Shown here: piece after piece, positions 9,691-18,943 of the stretch | How positions within the stretch are numbered: the stretch's first letter is position 1 | Layout: each line of letters opens with the position of its first letter | DNA from: Romeriopsis sp046049545 | GTDB lineage: Bacteria > Cyanobacteriota > Cyanobacteriia > Leptolyngbyales > Leptolyngbyaceae | Assembly: GCA_046049545.1 (NCBI GenBank) | Contig: JBJORF010000019.1 | Location: 1 to 52,313 of the forward strand | DNA: 52,313 bases | Reading direction: 5' to 3' | Program-made: the position numbers and the translations under genes | The notes under the pieces: model-generated | Seen by the model: only the letters and a program-made list of their open reading frames with translations | Database searches by the model: none | Told to the model about the DNA's origin: nothing

Positions 9691-12237
9691 ATGATTTCAT
9701 CGCGTTCCCGCCGCTCATTCCGCCTGACTTTAGTCACGCCATCTTTACTGCTTAGCTTAGTACCGTTGATTTCGACCCATCGCACAATCGCGCAACCAGC
9801 GCCATTCCCCACAACCCCGCCGATCACGCCAGCGGTGATTCCCAGCCCAGCCGTTCAAACAACACCCCTACTGCTTGACCCAATTCCCGATCTCCAGTTA
9901 CCCCCAGGATTGCAGCCCCCAAGGGAACCCGCCGATCCGCGCAATCCCCTGGCGAACATCACGATCGATAGCTTGATCGATGAGCTGCGCACCGCCAATC
10001 GTAGCCGTCATGAAAGTATCGTGAACGAATTGGTGAAACGTGGTAAATCAGCCATTCCGCCTCTAACAAAAGCCCTAGAAATCAACGATCCCCTAGTCCG
10101 GCGTGGCGTCGCCACCGCTCTAGGCAAATTCCAAGAAGCCGCGATCGCCGCTGTCCCAGCCCTGGTGAAACTCACCGCCGACAACCGCCGCGCCCTCTTT
10201 CCTCGACGCGAATATGACGATTATCCGAGCCTGACCGTTGCACCACCAGAGCCGATCCCGTTCTATTCCAGCTCGGCGCGATCGCGGCCCACACCCCCCG
10301 ACAATCCCCGCAACTTGGTCAGCATCACCGCCCTCGGAGCCCTCGGTCAAATTGGGCCAGCTGCCCGACGCACAGCGACGGAGCCACTCACCCAACTCTT
10401 AAAAACCGAAGATCCCTGGGTCAAACTTCATGCGGCTTGGGCACTCAACCAGATGGGGGCCGAAACCCCCATTTTATCCACGTACCTCGCTTTACTCCAG
10501 CATCCCGATCAAGCGGTGCGCACCACAGCAAACGACGCGATTGGCAATGATCCATTGATTACCAAAGTCATTGGGGCCGAAGCCTCGCCAGCGATCATTC
10601 AACAATTAGTGCAGGCACTGGCAATCAACGACGATCGGAGCAATGCTACCCTTTGGAATTTGCTCAGAACCGTCGGAGCCGAGGCCGTTCCCAGCCTCAC
10701 CGCCGCGCTCAAGTCGCCCAATCCAGCCCTGCGCAGCAATGCGGCCCAAGCCCTCGGGAAAATCGGCAAAGATGCGCGATCGGCCATCCCAGCTTTAATT
10801 CCGCTGCTCAATGATCCGAGTCAGTCGATGATCTTAGCGCCAGTCCCCGCGTTTGAGCCGAGCAGTATCAGGGCAATCGAGCCTGCTCTCGCACCCGCTT
10901 ACTACGGTGACTATGGTAATTTTCCAGTGCCGCCGAACGCCAATCATTTAGTCCGCATTGATGCCATGATCGCGATCGCGCAGATTCTTGGCAATGCCCG
11001 TGAAACCGACGATCGCCCCATTGCCGCCACGACTCAGTTACTCCAAGATCGCGATCCCGCGACGCAATTAGCCGCCGCTTGGTTACTCGAACGCCTCCGT
11101 GGCAGCAATCAAGCCAGTACAGCGATCTATATCAAGTCCCTTACCCAACCCGAATTACGGGAAGCTAGCAAGGGCTTTTTCGCAACTTTAGTCAATGGCC
11201 CAATTCGTATTCCCAATAATTGGTTAACCGCCACCGATCGGCGTAACCTACTCCAATTGATCAGCGACCCAGATCCGACGACTCAACGCATTGCCAGCCA
11301 ACTGCTCAGTTCCTTCGGCGCAGCGATCGTGCCCGATTTAATACCGCTGTTACGTTCACCCGATATTCGCACCAAACATGCGGCGATCGATATCCTTAGC
11401 AATATCGGTCAACCCGCCAGCAGTGCCCTCCCGAATCTGACGGCCCTCCTCCAAGATGTCAGCAGTTATACGATTCCTGAAACGCCTTGGGGGTGGGGGT
11501 CGGCAAGTGTGATCGGGCCACAGATCGCCGTTAGTCCTTGGGCGCGCGAGGCCAGTCGCAAATCGTACAGTCAAGTCTTTTTTCCCAACGAGAACGAAAT
11601 TCTCACCCGCAGTAAAGCGATCGACGCAATCGGGCGCATCGGCATCAGTAATCCTGAGACCCAATCAGGCTTAAACCAACTCGCCCAAGCCGATCAAAAT
11701 CAAATCGTCCGACTCAAAGCCACCTGGGCCGCGATTGTCCTGGGAAGTGACGAAAAAGCGTATCTCCCGTTTCTGGAAGAAACCCTAAACGCTTCCAAGG
11801 GATCGGTTCAGAATACTACACGGAATATTTTGGAGGCGATCGGCAAACCAGGCGCAAAAATTTTGATGGGCCACTATCTCAAACGATTAGACAACCCAGA
11901 ACTCCGCGTCAATACAGTCCTCTGGCTAGGCAATAACCGTTTAGGCGGAGCCTCCCTAGCAGCCGTCCGCAAAATTCGACCTTATCTCGAAGGCAGCGAC
12001 TCAATACTTCGGGGTTATACCGTCACTATTCTCGCGAACATTGCCGATAGCATTATCGCCGATGCCAGAAGTGATCAACTCAGCGATCGCGAATTAAAAA
12101 CCGCGATCGAGGAATACACCAAAGTCAATGAAATCACCCAAAAGCCCAATGCCAAATTCAACGCCCAACCCGTCGAGCGATTACAAAATGCCCTCAATCA
12201 GCTCAAGCGTTATCAAACCGACCGATCGAGACGCTAG
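9691..12237 (+). CDS. Exported HEAT-repeat protein
   Basis: 848 residues. The N-terminus is a signal peptide (hydrophobic TLVTPSLLLSLVPLI, likely cleavage near residue 35 after TIAQ), followed by a Pro-rich stretch to about residue 85. From there to the end the protein is a series of HEAT/PBS-lyase-type helical repeats: LVRRGVATALGKF, ALRSNAAQALGKIG, PATQLAAAWLLER, TKHAAIDILSNIG and VRLKATWAAIVLG. Such solenoids are scaffolds for protein binding. The repeats are interrupted by Pro/Tyr-rich insertions (about 175-205 and 385-415). No catalytic motif is seen. Phycobilin lyases also use HEAT repeats, but the export signal argues against that role here. Function unknown. Confidence 0.8.
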   Translation: MISSRSRRSFRLTLVTPSLLLSLVPLISTHRTIAQPAPFPTTPPITPAVIPSPAVQTTPLLLDPIPDLQLPPGLQPPREPADPRNPLANITIDSLIDELRTANRSRHESIVNELVKRGKSAIPPLTKALEINDPLVRRGVATALGKFQEAAIAAVPALVKLTADNRRALFPRREYDDYPSLTVAPPEPIPFYSSSARSRPTPPDNPRNLVSITALGALGQIGPAARRTATEPLTQLLKTEDPWVKLHAAWALNQMGAETPILSTYLALLQHPDQAVRTTANDAIGNDPLITKVIGAEASPAIIQQLVQALAINDDRSNATLWNLLRTVGAEAVPSLTAALKSPNPALRSNAAQALGKIGKDARSAIPALIPLLNDPSQSMILAPVPAFEPSSIRAIEPALAPAYYGDYGNFPVPPNANHLVRIDAMIAIAQILGNARETDDRPIAATTQLLQDRDPATQLAAAWLLERLRGSNQASTAIYIKSLTQPELREASKGFFATLVNGPIRIPNNWLTATDRRNLLQLISDPDPTTQRIASQLLSSFGAAIVPDLIPLLRSPDIRTKHAAIDILSNIGQPASSALPNLTALLQDVSSYTIPETPWGWGSASVIGPQIAVSPWAREASRKSYSQVFFPNENEILTRSKAIDAIGRIGISNPETQSGLNQLAQADQNQIVRLKATWAAIVLGSDEKAYLPFLEETLNASKGSVQNTTRNILEAIGKPGAKILMGHYLKRLDNPELRVNTVLWLGNNRLGGASLAAVRKIRPYLEGSDSILRGYTVTILANIADSIIADARSDQLSDRELKTAIEEYTKVNEITQKPNAKFNAQPVERLQNALNQLKRYQTDRSRR

Positions 12238-12329
12238 GTTCAGCACGGCGATTTTTGAACCGTTCATGATTCACTTTCATTGGGCAAACCTCGGACAGCC
12301 CTATCGTCGAATTCTCTCAACCATCAAAA

Positions 12330-12794
12330 ATGATGCAACTACCGGAACTATCAATTTGGCTATTAGTGGCAGCTGTCATCGTACATACAGTCGCAGAGGC
12401 TTGGCGACCAGAATATGAGCGAGTCAAACCGGATTGGCGATCAATTGCATTTAATCGGTTACTTTGGCTGGATAATTTACCAATTTTTTTGGCAGCGATC
12501 AGCGTGGGGGTAGTCGGTTGGCGATGGCCGATCGTCAGCGGAATCTTGCCTGCGGTAGGATTGACACATCCACTTTTCGACCATCTCGGCCTGAGTTTGA
12601 TAACGCGAAAACTCCGACCGGGCAGTTGGACAGGACTCTTTTTATTTTGGCCCGCCAGCATTATTGTCTATGCAGTTGCCTACACCAATCACTTGGCCAA
12701 TATATCGGATTTGATCATTGGGGGTGTAATTGGTCTAGCGATTTCTATTTGGCTGCTCTGGGCGGTTCTCCAAACCCCTCAAGGCGAAGAATAA
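12330..12794 (+). CDS. Small polytopic membrane protein (HXXEE-like?)
   Basis: 154 residues with four to five hydrophobic segments (about 8-22, 48-64, 64-82, 105-120 and 125-145). His19 and Glu23 near the end of the first helix, and a later HPLFDHLG motif, are reminiscent of HXXEE-domain membrane proteins. The exact H..EE signature is not met, so this is only a suggestion. The start ATG at 12330 follows the HEAT gene by 92 bp on the same strand; cotranscription is possible. No enzymatic motif is recognised. Confidence 0.6.
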   Translation: MMQLPELSIWLLVAAVIVHTVAEAWRPEYERVKPDWRSIAFNRLLWLDNLPIFLAAISVGVVGWRWPIVSGILPAVGLTHPLFDHLGLSLITRKLRPGSWTGLFLFWPASIIVYAVAYTNHLANISDLIIGGVIGLAISIWLLWAVLQTPQGEE

Positions 12795-12831
12795 CTGTTG
12801 CGAATCAGCGACCTAAGCCATTGCAGCAGCA

Positions 12832-13941
12832 TCAAAACGTCACCACCGATCGAATCCCCTCGCCTTTTTTCATAATGTCAAAGGCTTCATTAATCCGCTC
12901 GATCGGCATCACATTCGTGATCAAGTCATCAATGTTGATTTTGCCGTCCATATACCAATCCACAATCTTTGGCACATCCCGCCGACTCTTTGCCCCACCA
13001 AAGGCGGTGCCTTTCCACACGCGGCCCGTCACCAATTGAAATGGCCGCGTGCTAATTTCTTGCCCTGCCGCCGCAACGCCAATAATCACACTCACCCCCC
13101 AACCCTTGTGGCAACATTCCAGCGCTTGCCGCATCACATTCACATTGCCGATACATTCAAAGCTGTAGTCCGCCCCGCCATTCGTCATTTCCACCAAATG
13201 CGCCACAATATCTTGATCAATTTCCTGGGGATTCACAAAATGCGTCATGCCTAATTTTGTCGCGATCGCTTTTCGGGCCGGACTAATATCCACCCCAATA
13301 ATCATATTCGCGCCAACGAGCTTCGCCCCTTGAATCACGTTTAGTCCGATTCCCCCCAAGCCAAACACCACCACGTTCGATCCCGGTTCGACTTTCGCCG
13401 TATTAATCACGGCCCCAATGCCCGTCGTCACCCCGCAACCGATATAGCAGACCTTATCAAACGGAGCATCCGATCGAATCTTCGCCAGCGCAATCTCCGG
13501 CACCACCGTATAATTCGCAAAGGTCGAAGTCCCCATATAATGCAACAACCGCTCACCTTTATGGGAAAACCGACTCGTCCCATCCGGCATCAAGCCCTGC
13601 CCCTGCGTGACCCGAATCGATTGACAGAGATTTGTTTTAGGATTTAAGCAATATTCACATTCACGGCATTCCGGCACATAGAGCGGAATCACGTGATCGC
13701 CTGGTTTCAATGACTTCACATCCGGGCCAATTTCCACCACCACGCCCGCTCCTTCATGGCCCAAAATCGCCGGGAACAGTCCTTCCGGATCAGCCCCAGA
13801 TAACGTATAGGCATCGGTATGACAAACCCCCGTTGCCTTAATTTCAACCAGCACTTCCCCCGATTTTGGCCCTTCCAACTGGACAGTATCAATCACCAAG
13901 GGTTGGCCTGCACCCAGCGCGATCGCGGCTTTGACATCCAT
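12832..13941 (-). CDS. frmA: S-(hydroxymethyl)glutathione dehydrogenase / class III alcohol dehydrogenase
   Basis: 369 residues, the usual length. It oxidises S-hydroxymethylglutathione (spontaneous formaldehyde-glutathione adduct) with NAD+, and class III enzymes also reduce S-nitrosoglutathione. The catalytic zinc ligands are visible: Cys40, His62, Glu63 and Cys169. The structural zinc cluster is Cys92, Cys95, Cys98 and Cys106. The Rossmann motif GLGGIGLNVIQGAKL follows at about residue 194. The C-terminal AFGGAKSRRDVP and VTGRVWKGT segments are typical of class III enzymes. Cytosolic. No S-formylglutathione hydrolase gene lies beside it in this window. It is followed on the minus strand by no close partner, and the regulator gene upstream ends 72 bp before its start. 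Confidence 0.95.
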   Translation of the reverse strand: MDVKAAIALGAGQPLVIDTVQLEGPKSGEVLVEIKATGVCHTDAYTLSGADPEGLFPAILGHEGAGVVVEIGPDVKSLKPGDHVIPLYVPECRECEYCLNPKTNLCQSIRVTQGQGLMPDGTSRFSHKGERLLHYMGTSTFANYTVVPEIALAKIRSDAPFDKVCYIGCGVTTGIGAVINTAKVEPGSNVVVFGLGGIGLNVIQGAKLVGANMIIGVDISPARKAIATKLGMTHFVNPQEIDQDIVAHLVEMTNGGADYSFECIGNVNVMRQALECCHKGWGVSVIIGVAAAGQEISTRPFQLVTGRVWKGTAFGGAKSRRDVPKIVDWYMDGKINIDDLITNVMPIERINEAFDIMKKGEGIRSVVTF

Positions 13942-14013
13942 GGCAACGGTTCCTCAAACAGTAGCCCCAGCAGTATAACAACACCGCTGGGCCAAGCACT
14001 GAAATCACGAAGT

Positions 14014-14709
14014 TTACGACAAAGTCATTAACAATTCTAAATGGCAGGCTTGCAGCAGCTGCCGACATTCCGGCGGCAAAACCGTTTGGAGTTTGGCCAC
14101 TTCCAATAGAACTGAAAGCTCTCGCACATAGTCTTTTTGGATATATTTTACCGCCGGATGACCCGGTGAAATACTCTTCAAACTTTGCAACAAATAAATG
14201 ACATTATTTAACCCTGACAACGGATTACGCAACTCCTGATAAAAATAGTTCAACAGCCCATCCTGGCTCCCCGTCGCCAACCCCCCAACAGTTAAACTAT
14301 TTGCCGCAAGGTAATGTTCCGCTGCCGTAGCCGTTACCGCCGATCGGTTGGCCAGCCTTGCCTGAATCGCACAAATTAATTCATCGGGATTGCAAGGCTT
14401 GTGCAAATAGTCATCTGCGCCCAATTGCATACAGCGCCGAAAATCTTGATTGTTATTACTCGCACTCAGGAAAATAAACGGAATACTCGCCGTCGATCGG
14501 CGCAACTTCAGCGCTTGAATCACCTCATAGCCGTTCTTAATCGGCATTTTGATATCACACAGGATCAAATCCGGCAAATGCTGAATCGCCAAATGCAATC
14601 CCATTTCACCATCATCCGCCGCGATCGTGGTGAAACCTGCTGCCATCAGCAGATCCACCAGCGAGTCTCGGACTGCCTGTTCGTCTTCAATCACCAGAAT
14701 GGTTGTCAT
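14014..14709 (-). CDS. Response regulator with degenerate histidine-kinase-like C-terminus
   Basis: 231 residues. The receiver domain spans residues 1-120 with acidic residues Glu8/Asp9, phosphoacceptor Asp52 (LCDIKMP) and Lys104. The second half (about 145-225) looks like a kinase dimerisation (DHp) helix pair: YQELRNPLSGLNNVIYLL matches the H-box HELRNPLSG, but the phosphorylatable His is Gln158 (codon CAG). No ATPase domain follows. It is therefore a phosphorylatable receiver joined to a DHp-like module that cannot be phosphorylated. That module could serve as a dimeriser or as bait for the partner kinase. It lies 25 bp downstream of the kinase gene at 14735-15946, presumably its operon partner. 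Confidence 0.85.
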   Translation of the reverse strand: MTTILVIEDEQAVRDSLVDLLMAAGFTTIAADDGEMGLHLAIQHLPDLILCDIKMPIKNGYEVIQALKLRRSTASIPFIFLSASNNNQDFRRCMQLGADDYLHKPCNPDELICAIQARLANRSAVTATAAEHYLAANSLTVGGLATGSQDGLLNYFYQELRNPLSGLNNVIYLLQSLKSISPGHPAVKYIQKDYVRELSVLLEVAKLQTVLPPECRQLLQACHLELLMTLS

Positions 14710-14734
14710 AGCCTGATTGCATCACCTAATTAAA

Positions 14735-15946
14735 TTAACGCGCCACACGATACGGAATCGTCACCGTAAAGCTGCTGCCGTGACCCGGTTCACTGGTAAA
14801 AGCGATACTGCCCTGATGCAATTCCACGCATTGCTTGACGATCGACAAGCCCAGTCCCGTACCGGGAATGCGTCGCACGTTGCTACCACGATGGAATGCC
14901 GTGAACAGTTTTTCCTGGTCTACAGCCGGAATTCCAATTCCCTGATCGCGAATTTGGAACACCGCGTTATGTGGGTCTAAGGTTAAGTGGAATTCAATTA
15001 AAGAACCTTGGGGAGAATACTTAACTGCATTGGAAATTAAGTTCGTAATAATATGTCGAATCAGCTTTTCATCCGCTACAACTAGCGGATCTACGGAAGC
15101 CTCATAGGCGAAGTCCACCACATCTTGTTTATAAGGTTGAAACTCCTGCACCAATTCATGGCAAAAAGCCACGAGATTAATGGGCAAAGGCTGGAAGCGA
15201 ATTTTCCCCGATTCCGTCGCGCCGATCAGCAGCACATCATCCAACAGCTGATTCATTCGCTGCACGGCCTGATTAATCCGTTGGAAATAGGTTTCGCGTT
15301 GAGGCTCCGAGACCTTGTCTTGATAATGTTGCAGCAGTTCGGTGGAAAATAAAATCGTATTGAGCGGATTCCGAAATTCATGGGCCACGATCGACACCAA
15401 TTGCGACTTAATTTCGACTTGGGCCTGCCGATCGGCCAGCTCCGCCTGACAGTCCTGTATCCGCTGGTGATGCAGCAGAGCATTGCTAATCGTCGTGAGC
15501 AAGTCCCCCGGATTCAGCGGCTTAAATAATATGCCGTAGGGCTGCGTATGCCACGCCCGTTGCCATGCCTCGGGATCAGACTCATCGGTCAAATAGACGA
15601 TCGGTACCCCAAAGTTCTCCCACAGCTCCGTCGCCGTCTCAACCCCATCCAGATCACTGCATAACTGCAAATCCACTAACACGACATCGGGTAGCGTTTG
15701 ACTGGCTCGATGCAGCGCTTCCGTTGCTGAAGTTGCCACAGCACTGATCCAGTAGCCTGCTTGATTCAGCCGATGCTGTACCGCCGGTGCCACCGCTGAT
15801 CGATTCTGGACGATCATTAAGTTAGTCAAGGGCGATTCCGCATCAGCACCACACTGCTTGGCGATCGCCTGAATAGGAGTCGCTTCGAGCTGAGTCGCTT
15901 CGAGCTGAGTCGCTTCGAGGATTGAACGGTGAGATCCGCCAGACAT
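14735..15946 (-). CDS. Hybrid histidine kinase: N-terminal receiver, HisKA, HATPase
   Basis: 403 residues. A receiver-like domain (about 42-160) keeps phosphoacceptor Asp92 (VVLVDLQL) and Lys142 (LFKP), but the acidic pair expected after beta-1 is replaced by Gln47-Asn48 (MIVQNRS), so metal binding and phosphorylation may be impaired. A short coiled link leads to HisKA with His189 (AHEFRNPLN) and a complete HATPase (N box NLISNAVKYS, G boxes DQGIGIP and GTGLGLSIVK). No membrane segment, so cytosolic. The N-terminus contains LEATQ repeats encoded by tandem DNA repeats. ATG 15946 has an AGGGGGCG ribosome-binding site. It is the first gene of a two-gene operon with the regulator 25 bp downstream. 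Confidence 0.9.
   Translation of the reverse strand: MSGGSHRSILEATQLEATQLEATPIQAIAKQCGADAESPLTNLMIVQNRSAVAPAVQHRLNQAGYWISAVATSATEALHRASQTLPDVVLVDLQLCSDLDGVETATELWENFGVPIVYLTDESDPEAWQRAWHTQPYGILFKPLNPGDLLTTISNALLHHQRIQDCQAELADRQAQVEIKSQLVSIVAHEFRNPLNTILFSTELLQHYQDKVSEPQRETYFQRINQAVQRMNQLLDDVLLIGATESGKIRFQPLPINLVAFCHELVQEFQPYKQDVVDFAYEASVDPLVVADEKLIRHIITNLISNAVKYSPQGSLIEFHLTLDPHNAVFQIRDQGIGIPAVDQEKLFTAFHRGSNVRRIPGTGLGLSIVKQCVELHQGSIAFTSEPGHGSSFTVTIPYRVAR
15883..15926. repeat. 15-bp tandem repeat in a coding region
   Basis: The unit GTCGCTTCGAGCTGA is present in two and a half to three adjacent copies. On the minus strand it encodes LEATQ repeats near the N-terminus of the hybrid kinase. The unit is a multiple of three, so copy changes keep the frame. 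Confidence 0.65.
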
Positions 15947-16096
15947 AAAATTTCGCCCCCTGCGGCGTGGGTTCGGGTGTTTAAGCCAGCTATGATACTC
16001 ACAGGCCGATTAGTGACCCCGTTAATTACCCGGATTTCTGACGCGATCGCGCCCACATCCTGCGAATATTGCTGAGAAAGCGCCAAAACCGATTCC

Positions 16097-17419
16097 ATGT
16101 CTCAACTGCCATTATCTCAACTGCCATCGCCCCCGCCAGCATTACCGCACTTCACTGCATTCGCCGATTTGGCGGCCCACCACCAAGCCCGCCTCCAATC
16201 CGCCGCACCCGCAGCCACGATCTTGGGCCTGATTCGACCGCCAGACCCAACCGATCTCGCCGCCGCGATCGCGGCGATTCGCGGCGCTGGGCATGGGATT
16301 CTACCCTGCGGCGGCTGCACCAAAATTGATTGGGGCGGGGCGGTCGGGCAAGGCCAAACAATCGTTGCCCTCAGTACACAATTCCTTAACCAGATCGTCG
16401 AACATGCGGTTGACGACATGACCATCACCGTCGAAGCCGGACTGCCGATCGCCCAACTCCAGGCCCACCTCGCCCAGCAGCAGCAATTTCTCAGTCTTGA
16501 TCCGCGCTATGTCAGTGCTGGCGCCACCGTCGGCGGTGTGATTGCGACCGCTGATAGTGGCTCGTTGCGCCATCGTTACGGCGGCGTGCGCGACATTCTC
16601 TTGGGGGTGCAGTTTGTGCGATCGGACGGTGAACTGGTTAAAGCCGGAGGCCGCGTGGTGAAAAACGTCGCTGGCTATGACCTAATGAAACTGATGACGG
16701 GAAGCTACGGCACCCTCGGGGTGATCACCCAAGCGACGTTCCGCACCTATCCCTGCCAAAGTCACCGCCAAACGCTAATCCTCACAGGCGAACCCGACGC
16801 TCTAGCCACCACGATCGCCGCGCTGCAACGATCGCTACTCACGCCCCTCAGTGTGGATTGGCTCTCAGCCAGCGCCATAACAAGCAGCAGCATCCCCGCA
16901 CCCATGGGAGTCATTGTCCGATTTGAATCGGTTGCGGCCAGCGTTAGCGACCAGTGCGATCGCCTCACCGCCCTTGCCGCCCAGTTTCAGGTCCAAGTTA
17001 CCCCCGCCCCTGATCCGACCGCCCTCTGGCAAGCCATTGACACGATCGGAGAAAAGACGATCGGCGAATCATCCAGCGACCAGCCCATCATCATTGGGCA
17101 ACTCGGTATCCCCAGTCACCGGGCGGCGGCCCTCCTCCCAACGATCGCCGAACTGATTCCCACCGCGATCGCGATCATCCATGCAGGTAGCGGTCTTGGG
17201 CGATTCGTCGTGAATACCAATGTCCCGCCAGAACGCATTACCGAATTACGCCAGCATTGCGAGGCCGCAGGCGGTTTTCTCAGCATCTTGGTTGCACCCG
17301 CCGCCATGAAAGCCACGATCGACCCCTGGGGCATCCGGGGCAATGGGGTGAGTCTCATGCAAGCCGTGAAACGCGAATTTGATCCCACACAGCGGTTAAA
17401 CCCCGGTCGCATGGTCTAG
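16097..17419 (+). CDS. glcE: Glycolate oxidase/dehydrogenase FAD-binding subunit GlcE-like
   Basis: 440 residues. An FAD-binding (PCMH/type 4) domain occupies about residues 40-225: ILPCGGCTKIDWGG, DMTITVEAGLPIAQLQ, SAGATVGGVIATADSGSLR, GGRVVKNVAGYDLMKL and GSYGTLGVITQATF. The C-terminus ends DPTQRLNPGRMV, as in this family. GlcE works with GlcD (flavoprotein) and GlcF (Fe-S) to oxidise glycolate, the photorespiratory product of Rubisco oxygenation. No glcD or glcF lies in the window, which fits the dispersed arrangement in cyanobacteria. The first 25 residues (SQLPLSQLPS repeat) are low-complexity. It is divergent from the hybrid kinase, 150 bp apart. Confidence 0.88.
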   Translation: MSQLPLSQLPSPPPALPHFTAFADLAAHHQARLQSAAPAATILGLIRPPDPTDLAAAIAAIRGAGHGILPCGGCTKIDWGGAVGQGQTIVALSTQFLNQIVEHAVDDMTITVEAGLPIAQLQAHLAQQQQFLSLDPRYVSAGATVGGVIATADSGSLRHRYGGVRDILLGVQFVRSDGELVKAGGRVVKNVAGYDLMKLMTGSYGTLGVITQATFRTYPCQSHRQTLILTGEPDALATTIAALQRSLLTPLSVDWLSASAITSSSIPAPMGVIVRFESVAASVSDQCDRLTALAAQFQVQVTPAPDPTALWQAIDTIGEKTIGESSSDQPIIIGQLGIPSHRAAALLPTIAELIPTAIAIIHAGSGLGRFVVNTNVPPERITELRQHCEAAGGFLSILVAPAAMKATIDPWGIRGNGVSLMQAVKREFDPTQRLNPGRMV

Positions 17420-17542
17420 GTGAAACGACATGCTAAATGCAAAGTTGTGCGATCGCTGTTCACTTGAGGCGACTTTTGGGAAATCTAGAGCTGTGTCAGG
17501 CATTATCCGTATCAGGTCATTTTCCCCTACCTCACCCCAAGC

Positions 17543-18943
17543 ATGAGCGCTGAAACCAGTGATCGCCTGGATCACCTGTCACTTCCTATTCCGACGCTCC
17601 ACCAGCTGGTGATTACCCAACTGGCAACGGGAATGCTGTGGCTAACACCCGATGGCCAAATTATTGATTCCAATCCCGCGATCGCGCAGCTCCTGAACAT
17701 CCCAGTCGAGCATCTAAATGGACAATGGCTGTTTGATTTTGATCCAGAATTACTACCAGAGACTTGGCTTAGCTACTGCCAGCAGGCGCAAACGGGTCGG
17801 ATTACCTTACAGCGCAAGTGGATAACCTCTGATCAGGCAATCCAATGGGTCACAATTCACCTCACGCCGATCAAAATCCCCCCCCATCAATGCTACTGCC
17901 TAGAAATTCACGACTACAATAACCAGCAAGAACTCGAACTCGCACTACAAACCGCTGAATTTCGACTGGATTACAAAAGTCAAGAACTCGAAATGACGAT
18001 TGCGCAACTACAAGAAGCCCAGTCACAACTACTGCAAGGCGAGAAAATGTCGGCCCTCGGCAATCTTGTCGCGGGGGTCGCCCATGAAATTAATAACCCC
18101 ATCGGCTTTTTATCCGGCAACATTGACCACGCATTGAGCTACGTCGAAGCCATTCTCAGCGGTCTCACCCTCTACGAAACCCGCTGCCCTGAAGCAAGCA
18201 CTCATCTCGAAGCCGATCTTGCCGCATTAGACTTGGAATTTATCCGATCGGACTTACCCAAGTTACTCGAATCGATGCATGAAGGAATTCGCCGCGTTCA
18301 GAGCTTAGGCGATAGTTTGCGGACTTTCTCCCGCAGCGATCAAGAACAAAAAGTTACCATCATTCTGCATGACTGCATGGACACGACTTTGCTGATTCTG
18401 AAACATCGGTTGAAGGCCACCGAAATGCGCCATGCGATTACGGTCACCTGCCACTATGATGACCCGATCGCCGTGCCTTGCTTTCCAGGTCAACTGAGCC
18501 AAGTATTTATGAATATCCTGGCGAATGCGATCGATGCGATCGATGAAGGGGTTCGCGAAGGCCAGTTCAACCACCAAAAATCACCGCCGGAAATTACAAT
18601 CACAATTCACCCCAGCGATGACCAAAGTGTCATGGTGATCAAAATTCAAGACAATGGCCCTGGTATGCCAGAATCCGTCCAAGCCAAGATTTTCGAGCGG
18701 TTATTTACCACTAAGGAAATCGGTAAAGGCACGGGATTAGGGCTATCGATCGTGCAGGAAATCATCAAAGATAAGCATGGCGGTAGCATCACCGTCGAAT
18801 CAACCCTCGATATCGGCACCAGTTTTGTCATTACTTTACCCCTTGCAACTGTAACCGATTCAAGCGCAACAGAAATCGCTAATGCAACATCGTCAGCGTT
18901 TGCAAGCAGCCAACTAACAACCCCAAAATCCCTCCCAAATTGA
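17543..18943 (+). CDS. PAS-domain histidine kinase
   Basis: 466 residues, no membrane segment. A PAS domain covers about residues 20-125 (GMLWLTPDGQIIDSNPAIAQLL), followed by a coiled coil (about 128-170, LELALQTAEF to LLQGEKM). The DHp region has H-box VAHEINNPIGFLSGN (His near residue 181), of the HEINNP class common in cyanobacteria. It has a long insertion before LRTFSRSD. The HATPase domain has NILANAIDAID, DNGPGMP and GTGLGLSIVQEI. The signal sensed is unknown; there is no Cys or His pattern in the PAS that identifies a cofactor. The last 21 codons overlap, in antisense, the end of the convergent DUF445 gene. No regulator gene is adjacent. Confidence 0.9.
   Translation: MSAETSDRLDHLSLPIPTLHQLVITQLATGMLWLTPDGQIIDSNPAIAQLLNIPVEHLNGQWLFDFDPELLPETWLSYCQQAQTGRITLQRKWITSDQAIQWVTIHLTPIKIPPHQCYCLEIHDYNNQQELELALQTAEFRLDYKSQELEMTIAQLQEAQSQLLQGEKMSALGNLVAGVAHEINNPIGFLSGNIDHALSYVEAILSGLTLYETRCPEASTHLEADLAALDLEFIRSDLPKLLESMHEGIRRVQSLGDSLRTFSRSDQEQKVTIILHDCMDTTLLILKHRLKATEMRHAITVTCHYDDPIAVPCFPGQLSQVFMNILANAIDAIDEGVREGQFNHQKSPPEITITIHPSDDQSVMVIKIQDNGPGMPESVQAKIFERLFTTKEIGKGTGLGLSIVQEIIKDKHGGSITVESTLDIGTSFVITLPLATVTDSSATEIANATSSAFASSQLTTPKSLPN

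Noticed and set aside
9691..12237. HEAT-repeat protein considered a phycobilin lyase
   Set aside because: It has a signal peptide and is far longer than lyases, and no phycobiliprotein gene is near.
12330..12794. Small membrane protein considered a clear HXXEE-domain protein
   Set aside because: The diagnostic H..EE signature is not met exactly, so only a tentative similarity is stated.
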